A DNA stretch of 51,775 nucleotides from positions 1 to 51,775 of the forward strand of contig NZ_FMID01000042.1 of NCBI RefSeq assembly GCF_900095385.1. Reading direction: 5' to 3'. The notes below the pieces were generated by a model, which was not told the DNA's origin, searched no databases, and saw nothing but the letters and a program-made list of their open reading frames with translations. Origin of the DNA: Methanoculleus chikugoensis. Lineage in GTDB: Archaea > Halobacteriota > Methanomicrobia > Methanomicrobiales > Methanoculleaceae. The translations under genes and the position numbers were made by a program. Shown here piece after piece: positions 28,258 to 36,597 of this stretch (position 1 is the first letter of the stretch; each line of letters opens with the position of its first letter).

Positions 28258-28434
28258 ATGCCGGAGGTTAAAACCTTGATTGGTACGATAATCGCCCTCA
28301 TCGTAATGGGCGCCATTATCGCATCCATCCCGGTGCTTAAAGATGCAGGAGAAGCTATCGTCGCACTTGGCGTACTTGGCTTCGCCTGCTTAATTGCTGG
28401 GATGATCATTGATGCAACAAGTGGAATTGCATGA
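28258..28434 (+). CDS. 58-residue two-helix membrane protein
   Basis: MPEVKTLIGTIIALIVMG begins the first hydrophobic helix (about 6-26); a short charged turn (LKDAGEA) leads to a second helix (about 34-53, IVALGVLGFACLIAGMIID). No known domain. The good TATA box at 28228 and balanced codon use support it over the antisense frame. Its place in a cluster of defence and toxin genes allows a role as a toxin, a membrane effector or a viral remnant, none of which can be shown from sequence. Confidence 0.6.
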   Translation: MPEVKTLIGTIIALIVMGAIIASIPVLKDAGEAIVALGVLGFACLIAGMIIDATSGIA

Positions 28435-28509
28435 GGGGAACTAAATCATAAAAACTCAACTCTTTTTTCCCCCTCAAAAATTCCCTGAATCAATCGGACT
28501 TTTGGTCTG

Positions 28510-28923
28510 TTACACGCCACCAATGCCAAGGACACCAGCAAGTTTTTTCCGAATCTCTATCAGATCATCTTTCTCAAGGGTGAATCTATAATTTCCATTG
28601 AAATATTCCCGGTTTATTGTGAAGATTTGCTCGCATTTTACAACTGTATCATGTTCCAGCTCAGGATATTTTCGTGCTTCAAGGAGGTAATGATAGAATG
28701 ACCGCATTACTCCTTTGTCGTTATCCCAGTGATCATCCAGCCGGAAAGAGGTCATTGGAACACAAATAATCGTCAGGTGCCGCGGTCGGGAAACGATCCT
28801 GGGGTTCATGACAACAGCAACAAAATGAGCCTTTTTGATCGTATTTGGTGAAACTCCTGTGTGCGCTGTGAGATCAAAAAAATGGACTGAACCAGGACCA
28901 ATGGGAGATGGTGATGAATGCAA
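28510..28923 (-). CDS. MazF/PemK-like toxin
   Basis: 137 residues. The layout resembles PemK/MazF-type mRNA interferases: GSVHFFDLT at the start, HFVAVVMNPRIVS, LTIICVPMTSF, then VVKCEQIFTINREYF and a C-terminal helix IEIRKKLAGVLG. Catalytic residues cannot be fixed by eye. The gene begins 2 bases after the stop of a Panacea-domain gene on the same strand, the usual spacing of a toxin-antitoxin pair. AT-rich. Expected to cleave RNA when released from its antitoxin. Confidence 0.72.
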   Translation of the reverse strand: MHSSPSPIGPGSVHFFDLTAHTGVSPNTIKKAHFVAVVMNPRIVSRPRHLTIICVPMTSFRLDDHWDNDKGVMRSFYHYLLEARKYPELEHDTVVKCEQIFTINREYFNGNYRFTLEKDDLIEIRKKLAGVLGIGGV

Positions 28924-28925
28924 AC

Positions 28926-29525
28926 TTATTCCTCTTTCAATGCAGCCATCTGTAATTCGTGGATATATTCAGGCACTCTATCCTCGTAACCATCATCCAT
29001 GTTCATCTCTAACTGACAGACACACTCAATTGCCTCTTGGTAATCAATGAAGGAGCAAAACTCATCCATCTCGTAGTCACTCAGCTCAAATTCTTCAATT
29101 GGAATCTGATCCATCTTTCCATGGTTCTTCCAGAGTGCCATACGGTGCGTGATCTCGCTGATCTCTTCAGTGTGATATGCTTTGAGTAGTCTTATGATTT
29201 TATCAAACAACTCCCTTTCCTCATCGGAGAACAAAGAGCGATTGCATTGCTGCTTTGGATGATATGTATACTTTGTTCGCTCTTCGTCGATCTGCTCGAC
29301 ACAAACATCATATTGCGGCTGAGTTGCTCCAGAGACCTCGAAAGCATGCGCGGGAACTGGCCCTGCTTTCATTCTGATGTATTCATCGTCCAGTAATGTG
29401 TTGCCGTAGTTGTTATAGTGGATAAGATCTGTGAAGAACACGAACTTCATTAATTTTGTTCTTCCAATGTCTGGGTACTCCTCCATTGCGTAAAGGAGTG
29501 CGTTTAACCTTTTCACCCTCTCCAT
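28926..29525 (-). CDS. Panacea-domain antitoxin
   Basis: 199 residues from ATG 29525 (AGAGGG ten bases upstream; GTG 29534 is less well placed). The Panacea (SocA-like, DUF4065) pattern is clear: RLNALLYAMEEYPDIGRTKLMKFVFFTDLIHYNNYG, split here at the motif TKLMKFVFFTDLIHY, then DDEYIRMKAGPVP. Panacea antitoxins neutralise many unrelated toxins; the adjacent toxin here is MazF-like. A TATA-rich, nearly palindromic stretch (AATACTATATAATATT, 29579-29594) lies upstream and may be the autoregulated promoter. Confidence 0.85.
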   Translation of the reverse strand: MERVKRLNALLYAMEEYPDIGRTKLMKFVFFTDLIHYNNYGNTLLDDEYIRMKAGPVPAHAFEVSGATQPQYDVCVEQIDEERTKYTYHPKQQCNRSLFSDEERELFDKIIRLLKAYHTEEISEITHRMALWKNHGKMDQIPIEEFELSDYEMDEFCSFIDYQEAIECVCQLEMNMDDGYEDRVPEYIHELQMAALKEE

Positions 29526-29750
29526 GATCAGCACGCCCTCTGTCTGAACGCCTCAATGGATATTTGAGTCTATAATGTAATACTATATAATATTTGATAT
29601 TATTGCCCGCGTTGCTCATCCCTGTTCGCTATAACGACACGGATTCTTTACACGATAGCATTGCTTTTCTGCTTCATACCGTATGCATCCCCACCACAGC
29701 AAATGAAACTCTTAACCCCCCGGACACCCCACCTACAATAACATTCAGCC

Positions 29751-30653
29751 ATGATCACCTTCCTCTCCGGCGGATCCGGGACCCTCCCGCTCATCCGGGG
29801 CGTCCGCCAGATCCTCTACGACAGCGAGATCGCCGTGGTCGCGAATACCGCCGAGGATCTCTGGATATCGGGGGGCCACTGTGCGCCGGATATCGACACC
29901 GCCGTCTTCCTCTTTGCCGGCATCCTCGACACCGGCCGGTGGTGGGGGATCAAGGGCGACACCTACGCCACCCATAACTACCTCCCGAAGGTGGCGGGCG
30001 GCGAACCCTTCCCGGTCGGCGACCGTGCCCGGGCCGTCCAGATCGCCCGGGCGGCGCTCCTCCGGGAGGGGCTGACCCTGACCGAGGCGGTCGAGCGCCA
30101 GTGCCGCTCGCTCAAGATCGGGGCGACCGCCCTCCCGATGACCGACGGCGACGCCGCCCTCTTCGTCGATACCGGTACCGAACGGATCCCGCTCCTCGAG
30201 TACCGGATGGCCGCCGACCCCGGGACCGAAGTCCGGGAACTCGTCGGGCCCGAACCGCCGGCGGTCACGGACAGGGTGCGGGCGGCGATCGAGGCGAGCG
30301 ACGCCGTCGTGATCGGCCCCGCGAACCCGGCGGCGAGCATCCTCCCCATCCTCGACTGCGCCGGGATGCGGGACCTCCTCCGCGATGCGTTCGTCGTCGC
30401 GGTCTCGCCGTTTCGGGGCGGCGCCGCGCCCGACCCAAAGGACGCCGCCCTCATGTACGCCGTCGGCGAACCCCCCACGTCGCCGGCGGTCTCCCGGCTG
30501 TATGGGGATATCGTCGACGTCTTCGTCCAGGACATCCACGACCCGGACGACGTCCCCGGATCGCTCCGCCTGGAGACGCGTCTGATGCACGAACGGCAGG
30601 CCGAATCGCTCGCCTGGGACATCACGGCGGTCATACGGCACGCGATTTCGTGA
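29751..30653 (+). CDS. Diverged CofD paralogue
   Basis: 300 residues, the same length as the CofD gene that follows. It keeps the fold markers ([59 protein letters not shown]) but changes key loops: the nucleotide-binding GTPKLL is GTLPLI, SPDIDT is APDIDT, and the conserved PVSGPA loop is APDPKD. So it probably transfers a different phospho-ester group, acts on another deazaflavin, or has lost transferase activity. No frameshift is present and GC is core-like, so it is maintained. Its start lies at the end of the AT-rich island. Confidence 0.85.
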   Translation: MITFLSGGSGTLPLIRGVRQILYDSEIAVVANTAEDLWISGGHCAPDIDTAVFLFAGILDTGRWWGIKGDTYATHNYLPKVAGGEPFPVGDRARAVQIARAALLREGLTLTEAVERQCRSLKIGATALPMTDGDAALFVDTGTERIPLLEYRMAADPGTEVRELVGPEPPAVTDRVRAAIEASDAVVIGPANPAASILPILDCAGMRDLLRDAFVVAVSPFRGGAAPDPKDAALMYAVGEPPTSPAVSRLYGDIVDVFVQDIHDPDDVPGSLRLETRLMHERQAESLAWDITAVIRHAIS

Positions 30654-30692
30654 AATTGGGGCATTGACCCCCGGACAAAGTTTGGGAAAATT

Positions 30693-30700
30693 CATATACG
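30693..30700 (+). promoter_or_regulatory. TATA box of cofD
   Basis: CATATACG 27-34 bases before ATG 30727, suggesting that the canonical cofD has its own short-leader promoter rather than depending on the upstream paralogue. Confidence 0.45.
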
Positions 30701-30726
30701 CATGGGCTTGATACGCTAATTATCCA

Positions 30727-31629
30727 ATGATAACCTTCCTCTCGGGCGGGACCGGAACCCCGAAACTCCTCCGCGGGATGCGGGAGTTGCTGGACGAGCG
30801 GGATATCGCGGTCGTCGTCAACACGGCCGAGGACACCTGGCTCTCCGGCAACCACCTCTCGCCCGACATCGACACGGTCATGTACCTCTTTGCGGGCATC
30901 CTCGACACCAACCGGTGGTGGGGGATCCGCAATGACTCCTACGTCACCCACGACCTCCTCGCACGGCTCGGCATCGACGAGTACATCGCCGTCGGCGACC
31001 AGGACAGGGCGGTTCACGCCGCACGGGGCGAGATGCTCCGGAGCGGCATGCGGCTGACGGAGATAACCCGCACACTCTGCCGCACGCTCGACGTCCGGGC
31101 GACCGTTCTCCCGATGACCGACTCCGTCGTGACGACCTGCGTCCGGACGGCCAGGGGCGAGATGCACTTCCAGGAGTACTGGGTGAAGCACCGCGGCGAC
31201 ATGGCGATCGACGGCGTCGTCCGGAAGTTCGATGCGCCGCCGGTCGCGACCTCCGAGGTGATCGATGCGATCGAGGGAAGCGACGCCGTCGTGATCGGGC
31301 CGAGCAACCCCGTCACGAGCATATCCCCGATCCTCGAGTGCACCGGGGTGCGGGAGGCGCTCCGCCGGCAGCACGTCATCGTCGTCAGCCCGTTCATCGG
31401 CGATGCGCCGGTCAGCGGCCCGGCGGCCGCCCTGATGCGAGCGTTCGGAAAAGAGCCCTCGTCCGCCGGAACCTACGCTCTCTACGAGGACTTCGTGGAC
31501 GTCTTCATCCAGGACACCCGCGACCCGGTCGAACTCGAAGGGGCGCTCCGCCAGGACACCCTCATGGTCAACCGGGGCAAGAGCCTCGACCTTGCAAAGA
31601 GTATCCTGACCCTGATCTACGGGTGCTGA
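30727..31629 (+). CDS. cofD: 2-phospho-L-lactate transferase CofD
   Basis: 300 residues. CofD joins a phospholactate (or related) moiety to the deazaflavin Fo, making F420-0, the methanogen hydride carrier. Conserved segments: [66 protein letters not shown] and [17 protein letters not shown]. It follows a diverged copy 73 bases upstream. Its stop is 9 bases from the convergent iscU stop. Confidence 0.93.
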   Translation: MITFLSGGTGTPKLLRGMRELLDERDIAVVVNTAEDTWLSGNHLSPDIDTVMYLFAGILDTNRWWGIRNDSYVTHDLLARLGIDEYIAVGDQDRAVHAARGEMLRSGMRLTEITRTLCRTLDVRATVLPMTDSVVTTCVRTARGEMHFQEYWVKHRGDMAIDGVVRKFDAPPVATSEVIDAIEGSDAVVIGPSNPVTSISPILECTGVREALRRQHVIVVSPFIGDAPVSGPAAALMRAFGKEPSSAGTYALYEDFVDVFIQDTRDPVELEGALRQDTLMVNRGKSLDLAKSILTLIYGC

Positions 31630-31638
31630 AAGAGCCCT

Positions 31639-32028
31639 TCACCCCTGTTTTTGCTTGTTGCGGTAATCCTCTATCGCCGCGTGGAGCGCGTCCGCCGCCA
31701 GGTTCGAGCAGTGCATCTTTCTGGGCGGCAGCCCGTCGAGTTCGGTCGCGACGTCGTCGCGGGTGATCTTCAGCGCCTCGTCGAGCGTCTTCCCCTTTGC
31801 CATGTCGGTCACCATGCTGCTCGTCGCGATCGCCGACCCGCACCCGAACGTCCGGAACCTGATATCCTCGATGACGTCGTCCCCGACCTTGATGAAGATC
31901 TCCATGATGTCCCCGCAGACGGGATTGCCGACCTTGCCGTAACCGTCCGGGTTCTCGATCACCCCGACGTTGTGCGGGTTCATGAAGTGCTCCATCACCT
32001 TCTGGCTGTATCCGATCTGGTCCGCCAT
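31639..32028 (-). CDS. iscU: IscU/NifU-type Fe-S cluster scaffold
   Basis: 129 residues. All cluster ligands are present: Cys38 (NPVCGD, with Asp40), Cys63 (FGCGSAIA) and Cys107 (RKMHCSNLAA). It assembles [2Fe-2S] or [4Fe-4S] clusters for transfer to apoproteins. The usual partner IscS is not adjacent; instead a tusA-like gene and a decayed DsrE-family gene lie upstream on the same strand, hinting at a sulfur-relay origin for this group. Confidence 0.94.
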   Translation of the reverse strand: MADQIGYSQKVMEHFMNPHNVGVIENPDGYGKVGNPVCGDIMEIFIKVGDDVIEDIRFRTFGCGSAIATSSMVTDMAKGKTLDEALKITRDDVATELDGLPPRKMHCSNLAADALHAAIEDYRNKQKQG

Positions 32029-32169
32029 TCTTCCACCTACAGCGATGTAATAGCCCGCAGGCGTTTAACTGTTTCTTCGAATGTCCCTGCGTCCCGGAGT
32101 CGGCCGGGGAGAAGCAAAGACCGGCCGGGCAGACCTCTTCCCCGTAACCCGGCGAGACGGCCGCTCCGG

Positions 32170-32410
32170 CGTCGACCGCGAGGTCGTTCAAGGTGACCGT
32201 CCCCGCGAATGAAGCCGCCCGGTTCCATGCCGGGGAGCCGGCTGCTCGCAGATGGCAACCTTCGCCCCCGCCGAGATCGCCTGCTGCATGATCTCCGAGA
32301 GGGGCGGGAAGTCCCCGGCCGGGATCATCTCCATCCATGCTTCGCACCGTCATCGCGAGCAGGAACGGCGCATACGGCCGCTCAGGGGTCGCGGTGCCGC
32401 GGGTCCGGAG
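32170..32410 (-). pseudogene. Decayed DsrE-family gene
   Basis: Pieces of a DsrE/DsrF-like protein appear in order but in different frames: PERPYAPFLLAMTVRSMD (about 32335-32400), then from ATG 32334 PAGDFPPLSEIMQQAISAG and AKVAICEQ, then back in the first frame FAGTVTLNDLAVDAGAAV (about 32160-32225). The middle third of the domain is missing and no intact start or stop remains. DsrE-like proteins move sulfur with TusA; the intact neighbours tusA and iscU frame it on the same strand. No intact gene lies between 32037 and 32452. Confidence 0.68.
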
Positions 32411-32452
32411 TCCGGTACCCGTGCCGTACGCTTCAGCACCCCTTCCGGCCGG

Positions 32453-32701
32453 TCACGTCGCTTCTGCCGCCGGTGCCGCTCCCTTGCGCACGATGAGGGT
32501 CGTAACGCCGCTCGCGACGTGCTCCTCCTCGACCTTATGCCCGCTCTTATCGGCCCACGACCTGACCGCCTCGACAAGGTCGTGCCTGTCGGCCGTCACC
32601 TGCAGGATCTGCCCGTTCTCGAGCGCCTCCATCTCCTCCTCGATCAGGAGCATGGGCGACTGGCAGGCGCCGACACAGTTTACCGTCTTATCCGCGTACA
32701 T
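32453..32701 (-). CDS. TusA-family sulfurtransferase-like protein
   Basis: 82 residues. TusA/SirA fold: a N-terminal strand with NCVGACQSPMLLIEEEMEAL (Cys9 and Cys13; the second replaces the usual CPxP element with CQSP), GQILQVTADRHDLVEAVRSW and SGVTTLIVRKG. TusA proteins pass persulfide sulfur between enzymes. Start ATG 32701 has GAGGT seven bases upstream; GTG 32710 is an alternative. It precedes the decayed DsrE gene and iscU. Confidence 0.85.
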   Translation of the reverse strand: MYADKTVNCVGACQSPMLLIEEEMEALENGQILQVTADRHDLVEAVRSWADKSGHKVEEEHVASGVTTLIVRKGAAPAAEAT

Positions 32702-32737
32702 CCATCTCACCTCACTTCATCTTCCGGATAACGGACC

Positions 32738-32890
32738 TCATGCCCCGTCATCCTTCTCGAACTTCACGATCTCGTGCCCCGCCCGGCCTCTCCGGCGTCG
32801 GATATCCTCCTCCGCGGCAGGGCCTTCCGCCTCTTTCGTCATCGTGATCGGCCTGGGAGAGGAGAGCCCGGGTTCGTCCTCCAGTTCCAT
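32738..32890 (-). CDS. Small hypothetical protein, 50 residues
   Basis: The frame from ATG 32890 has a strong Shine-Dalgarno, GGGAGGT, five bases upstream, better than most genes here. The product is charged and probably disordered (ITMTKEAEGPAAEEDIRRRR, ending EIVKFEKDDGA). It ends 36 bases before the tusA start on the same strand. I recognise no family. The Shine-Dalgarno and position are the evidence that it is real. Confidence 0.5.
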   Translation of the reverse strand: MELEDEPGLSSPRPITMTKEAEGPAAEEDIRRRRGRAGHEIVKFEKDDGA

Positions 32891-33124
32891 CTCTTACCTC
32901 CCGTTGCGGGACGCGCGTGGGAATACGGTGCCGTGACCCGGAAACGTGCCGCTCCCGGGAGGACCGGGTGCTGCCCCATCCCATATAAGCGTTCCTCCGG
33001 GGGTGACGGCGGTAGAGCGCGGCAACGGACGGTTCCCGTGCTTCGGCGAGAAGATCAGAAAGGTTATACTCCATCTCCTGCCACCTACCATCATCGGAGA
33101 AGACCGATCGTACGGAGGATACCG

Positions 33125-34297
33125 ATGGGACTGTGGAACCGGCTCGGACGCAGGAAGGGGGAGGAAACGGACGCATCAGTCGATGCGGAGGAGGAAGCCC
33201 GGGTAGCGGGGCTCGCTCTCTCGCTTGAGAGCGAGGATATCGTAGCCCGGTGGAGAGCGGTGCGTGCGCTCGGGGAGATCGGCGACGCCGCGGTGCTCCC
33301 GCTGATGAAAGGGCTCAGCGACGAGGACTGGTGCGTCCGGCGGGAGGCGGCGGCCGCCCTCGGCCGGGTGGGGCCGGCGGCAATCCCACACCTCATCGGG
33401 ACGTTCTCGCACGCGGACGACGCCATGCGGCAGGACGCCGTCCGGGCGCTCCGGTCGATCGGGAACCCGGCGACGGATGCCCTGAAGGAAGCGGCGCACT
33501 ACGGGGACGCGGCCGTCCGCTGCGGGGCGCTGGAGGCGCTCAAGGGGTTCCCGGCCGGGGACGCCTATCTGGAGGCGCTCGCCGACGACGATCCCCGGGT
33601 GCGGCGATGTGCGATCGCCGGGGTGCGGCAAACCCGCGACGAGCGCGGCATCGAGGGGCTTGTCGCTCTCCTTCGCGACCCGGACGAGCAGGTCAGGGCT
33701 CTCGCCGGCGACGCGCTCGCCGCCTTCGGCGAGGCTGCGGTCGCGTCCTGCATCGGGGCGCTCGGCGACGATGACGAGGACTTCCGGCGGCGAAGCGCAG
33801 CGGTTCTCGCCCGTATCGGCGCCCCGGCGGTCGGCCCCCTCTCGGCCGCTCTCCGGGACGAACGGCCGTCCGTCCGCCGGTGGGCCGCCCGGGCGCTCGG
33901 TGAGATCCGGTCAGAAGAAGCGATTGCACCGCTCATCGTGGCGCTTGCCGACCCCGACCGTGAGGTGAGGTGGCACGTCGGCGGTGCGCTCGCAGGTATC
34001 GGTACTCCGGCAGTCGGCCCGCTCGTCGAGGCCCTCGGAAACGGCGACGAGGCCGCCCGGCACCGGGCAATGGAGGCGCTCTGGCGGGTCGGCGAGGCGG
34101 CGGCACCGGCCCTGATCGGTCTCACCGGTGCCGGCGATGCCGAGACCCGGCGCAGGTCCGCTATCGTTCTCGGCGAGATCGGCGCTCCGGGCGCGTCCGA
34201 AGCGCTGCAGCCCCTCCTCCAGGACGCAGACAGGGAGGTCCGGCGGGAGGCGTTCGAGGCGCTCGAAGTGATCAAAGCGCGGGGAGACCTCGCCTGA
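33125..34297 (+). CDS. HEAT-repeat protein, 390 residues
   Basis: Starts at ATG 33125 with GGAGG five bases upstream. After a basic N-terminus (LWNRLGRRKGEE) come about twelve HEAT/PBS-lyase-type repeats of about 31 residues with the core RR-x-AA-x-ALG-x-IG-x-P-AV-x-PL. No membrane helix. It is a stand-alone gene, unlike the other HEAT genes near the kinase. Likely a protein-binding scaffold; PBS-lyase activity on phycobilin is not expected in this organism. Confidence 0.86.
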   Translation: MGLWNRLGRRKGEETDASVDAEEEARVAGLALSLESEDIVARWRAVRALGEIGDAAVLPLMKGLSDEDWCVRREAAAALGRVGPAAIPHLIGTFSHADDAMRQDAVRALRSIGNPATDALKEAAHYGDAAVRCGALEALKGFPAGDAYLEALADDDPRVRRCAIAGVRQTRDERGIEGLVALLRDPDEQVRALAGDALAAFGEAAVASCIGALGDDDEDFRRRSAAVLARIGAPAVGPLSAALRDERPSVRRWAARALGEIRSEEAIAPLIVALADPDREVRWHVGGALAGIGTPAVGPLVEALGNGDEAARHRAMEALWRVGEAAAPALIGLTGAGDAETRRRSAIVLGEIGAPGASEALQPLLQDADREVRREAFEALEVIKARGDLA

Positions 34298-34582
34298 CGG
34301 GCGCGCTCCCCATTCCCCGAGAGAACGCAGGGGTTTTTCGCGGCAGCGGCGAATACGGTGGTAATCCCGGTTCGGGTCGCGCCAAAAGGGTGGAGAGACT
34401 CGATCCGGCGTGGCCGCAGTCACCGGAGGGCATAATAACCACCCGCTTTTTTCAGGCTAATTTCCCGTTTGCAGGCATTTTACCCACCTAATGCCGAAAA
34501 TGGGGGAAATTTCATTCCTTTTTCGATTTGTGACTGTTATAACCGAAAATATTAAAAAATTCAAGCGATAAGAAGATCTCTA

Positions 34583-35125
34583 ATGTTCGTTCCGACCAAG
34601 TGTTTCTTTACGAAAGGTGTGGGTATCCACAAAGACAAACTGGCCTCGTTTGAACTGGCTCTCAGGGAGGCGGGTATCGAGAAGTACAATCTGGTCTACG
34701 TCTCGAGTATCTTCCCCCCGAACTGCCAGCTGGTCTCGCCGGAGGAAGGCTTAAAGGAGCTCTCCCCGGGCAGCATCGTCTACGTCGTCATGGCCCGGAA
34801 TGAGACCAACGAGCCGAGCAGGCTCGCCTCCGCTGCCATCGGCCACGCGATGCCCAAGGAGAGCAACACCTACGGCTACCTCTCCGAGCACCACGCCTTC
34901 GGGGAGACGGCGGAAGTCTCGGGCGAATACGCCGAAGACCTTGCGGCAACCATGCTTGCGACGACGCTCGGGATCGAGTTCGACCCCGACAGGGCGTGGC
35001 AGGAGCGGGAGCAGATCTACAAGGCGAGCGGCCGGATCATCAGCACGACCCACACCTGCCAGGCGGCGGAAGGGGTCATGGACGGCCGCTGGACAACGGT
35101 CATCGCCGCAGCGGTCTTCCTCTAA
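34583..35125 (+). CDS. pdaD: Pyruvoyl-dependent arginine decarboxylase
   Basis: 180 residues. Converts arginine to agmatine, the first step to polyamines and to the agmatine part of modified tRNA-Ile. The proenzyme self-cleaves between the serines of [11 protein letters not shown] (Ser41 and Ser42 here), making the pyruvoyl group. Downstream motifs [12 protein letters not shown] and the C-terminal [20 protein letters not shown] fit the family. An AT-rich promoter (GTTATAACC at 34536-34544 and AAATATTAAAA at 34548) precedes it. The gap 34298-34582 holds only this promoter. Confidence 0.95.
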   Translation: MFVPTKCFFTKGVGIHKDKLASFELALREAGIEKYNLVYVSSIFPPNCQLVSPEEGLKELSPGSIVYVVMARNETNEPSRLASAAIGHAMPKESNTYGYLSEHHAFGETAEVSGEYAEDLAATMLATTLGIEFDPDRAWQEREQIYKASGRIISTTHTCQAAEGVMDGRWTTVIAAAVFL

Positions 35126-35139
35126 GACCTGCACCTCCC

Positions 35140-35172
35140 GGGGCAGCCGATCTCTTTTCCTGCGGCTGCCCC
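35140..35172 (+). terminator. Hairpin after pdaD
   Basis: Perfect 10-bp stem GGGGCAGCCG/CGGCTGCCCC with a 13-base loop rich in T, starting 15 bases past the pdaD stop. No T-run follows the stem, so it may be an RNA 3' end or processing structure, not a classic terminator. Confidence 0.4.
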
Positions 35173-35246
35173 GCCGAAGTCTTCTCCCGGGCCGGAGCGC
35201 AAAGCAAAATACCTCCCGGGGCCCACACTGTATCCAGGTTTTTCAC

Positions 35247-36536
35247 ATGCGTCTACCAATACAGGCCGTAACCCCGGAAACGGAATCTGCCGAGATCATC
35301 GGCTGGGTACACGAGGTTCGCGACCTCGGAGGACTCTCGTTCTTCCTGATCCGCGACCGGACCGGCATCATCCAGGTGACCATCCCGAAGAAGAAAGTCC
35401 CGGCAGAGATTCTTGATGTCGCCCGGAACGTCTCGCGAGAGTCGGTGGTCAGGGTCCAGGGCAGGGTAAAGGCAATCGAGAAAGCACCCGGCGGGCGCGA
35501 GATCGTCCCCGAAGAACTCGAGATCATCAGCACCGCAGAGAGCCCGCTCCCGCTCGACGTCGCCGAGAAGGTCCCCGCCGAACTCGATACCCGGCTCGAC
35601 TCCCGGTTCCTGGACGCGAGGAAACCGCGTGTCCGCGCCATATTCTTCATCCGGTCCGCCGTGACCTCTTCCGCGACCGCGTTCCTCGCCTCCCGGGGCT
35701 GCATCAACATCACCACCCCCAAGATCGTCGCGGCGGCGACCGAGGGCGGCACCGAACTCTTCCCGATCGCCTACTTCGAGAAAGAGGCGTTCATGAACCA
35801 GAGCCCGCAGCTCTATAAGCAGATGATGATGGCTGCCGGGTTCGAAGCGGTCTTCGAGCTCGGCCCCATCTTCCGCGCCGAGGAGCACAACACCGTCCGG
35901 CACCTCAACGAGGCGACGAGCCTCGACGTCGAGGTCTCGTTTGCCGACCACAACGACGTCATGGAACTCCTCGAGGACCTGATCGTCCACATATACGACC
36001 ACGTCGCGAAGAACTGCGCCGACCAGCTCGCGGAACTCGGGGTCGAACTTACGGTTCCGGCAAAGCCGTTCCCCCGGATCCCCTATACGGAGGCGATCGA
36101 GATCGCGAACAAGACCATCGAGGAGAAACTCACCTTCGGCGACGACCTCTCTCCGGCGGCCGAGCGGGCGATCGGGGATACCGTCGGGCAGCACTACTTC
36201 ATCGTCGACTGGCCGACCGATATCAGGCCCTACTACGCGATGCCCTACCCGGATCGTCCCGAGTTCTGCAAGGCATTCGATATGATGCACCCCCGGATGG
36301 AGCTCTCCTCCGGCGCCCAGCGTATCCACGATCACGACCTCCTCGTGGAGCGGATCCGTGCGAAAGGACTCTCTCCCGAGAGTTTTGAGTTCTATCTGAA
36401 GCCGTTCCGCTACGGCATGCCCCCGCATGCCGGGTGGGGGCTCGGCATCGAGCGGCTGGTGATGACGATGCTCGACCTTCCAAACATCCGCGAGGCGGTG
36501 CTCTTCCCGCGTGACCGGCACAGACTGACGCCATGA
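35247..36536 (+). CDS. aspS: Aspartyl-tRNA synthetase, probably non-discriminating
   Basis: 429 residues from ATG 35247. N-terminal OB fold (GWVHEVRDLGGLSFFLIRDR) binds the anticodon; class II motifs follow: motif 1 near FLASRGCINITTPKI, motif 2 in FRAEEHNTVRHLNEATSLD, and motif 3 in GWGLGIERLVMTML. His22 and Pro81 occupy positions where archaeal enzymes that accept both tRNA-Asp and tRNA-Asn carry His and Pro, while strict enzymes carry Trp and Lys; so Asp-tRNA-Asn is likely made for a GatCAB-type amidotransferase elsewhere. That alignment was done by eye. Longer in-frame readings run through pdaD and are rejected. Confidence 0.95.
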   Translation: MRLPIQAVTPETESAEIIGWVHEVRDLGGLSFFLIRDRTGIIQVTIPKKKVPAEILDVARNVSRESVVRVQGRVKAIEKAPGGREIVPEELEIISTAESPLPLDVAEKVPAELDTRLDSRFLDARKPRVRAIFFIRSAVTSSATAFLASRGCINITTPKIVAAATEGGTELFPIAYFEKEAFMNQSPQLYKQMMMAAGFEAVFELGPIFRAEEHNTVRHLNEATSLDVEVSFADHNDVMELLEDLIVHIYDHVAKNCADQLAELGVELTVPAKPFPRIPYTEAIEIANKTIEEKLTFGDDLSPAAERAIGDTVGQHYFIVDWPTDIRPYYAMPYPDRPEFCKAFDMMHPRMELSSGAQRIHDHDLLVERIRAKGLSPESFEFYLKPFRYGMPPHAGWGLGIERLVMTMLDLPNIREAVLFPRDRHRLTP

Positions 36537-36597
36537 ATTTAATTACACCGCCGACCTACGGATCGATGTGCTTGCATAACCGGCACAGGACCGTCCC

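Noticed and set aside
28215-28409. 64-codon minus-strand frame opposite the small membrane protein
   Set aside because: Lacks a promoter; the plus strand has a TATA box at the right distance and cleaner hydrophobic helices.
23494-29750. CRISPR array or insertion sequence in the island
   Set aside because: No regularly spaced direct repeats, no cas genes, no transposase or terminal inverted repeats were seen; DUF2080 alone does not show an element.
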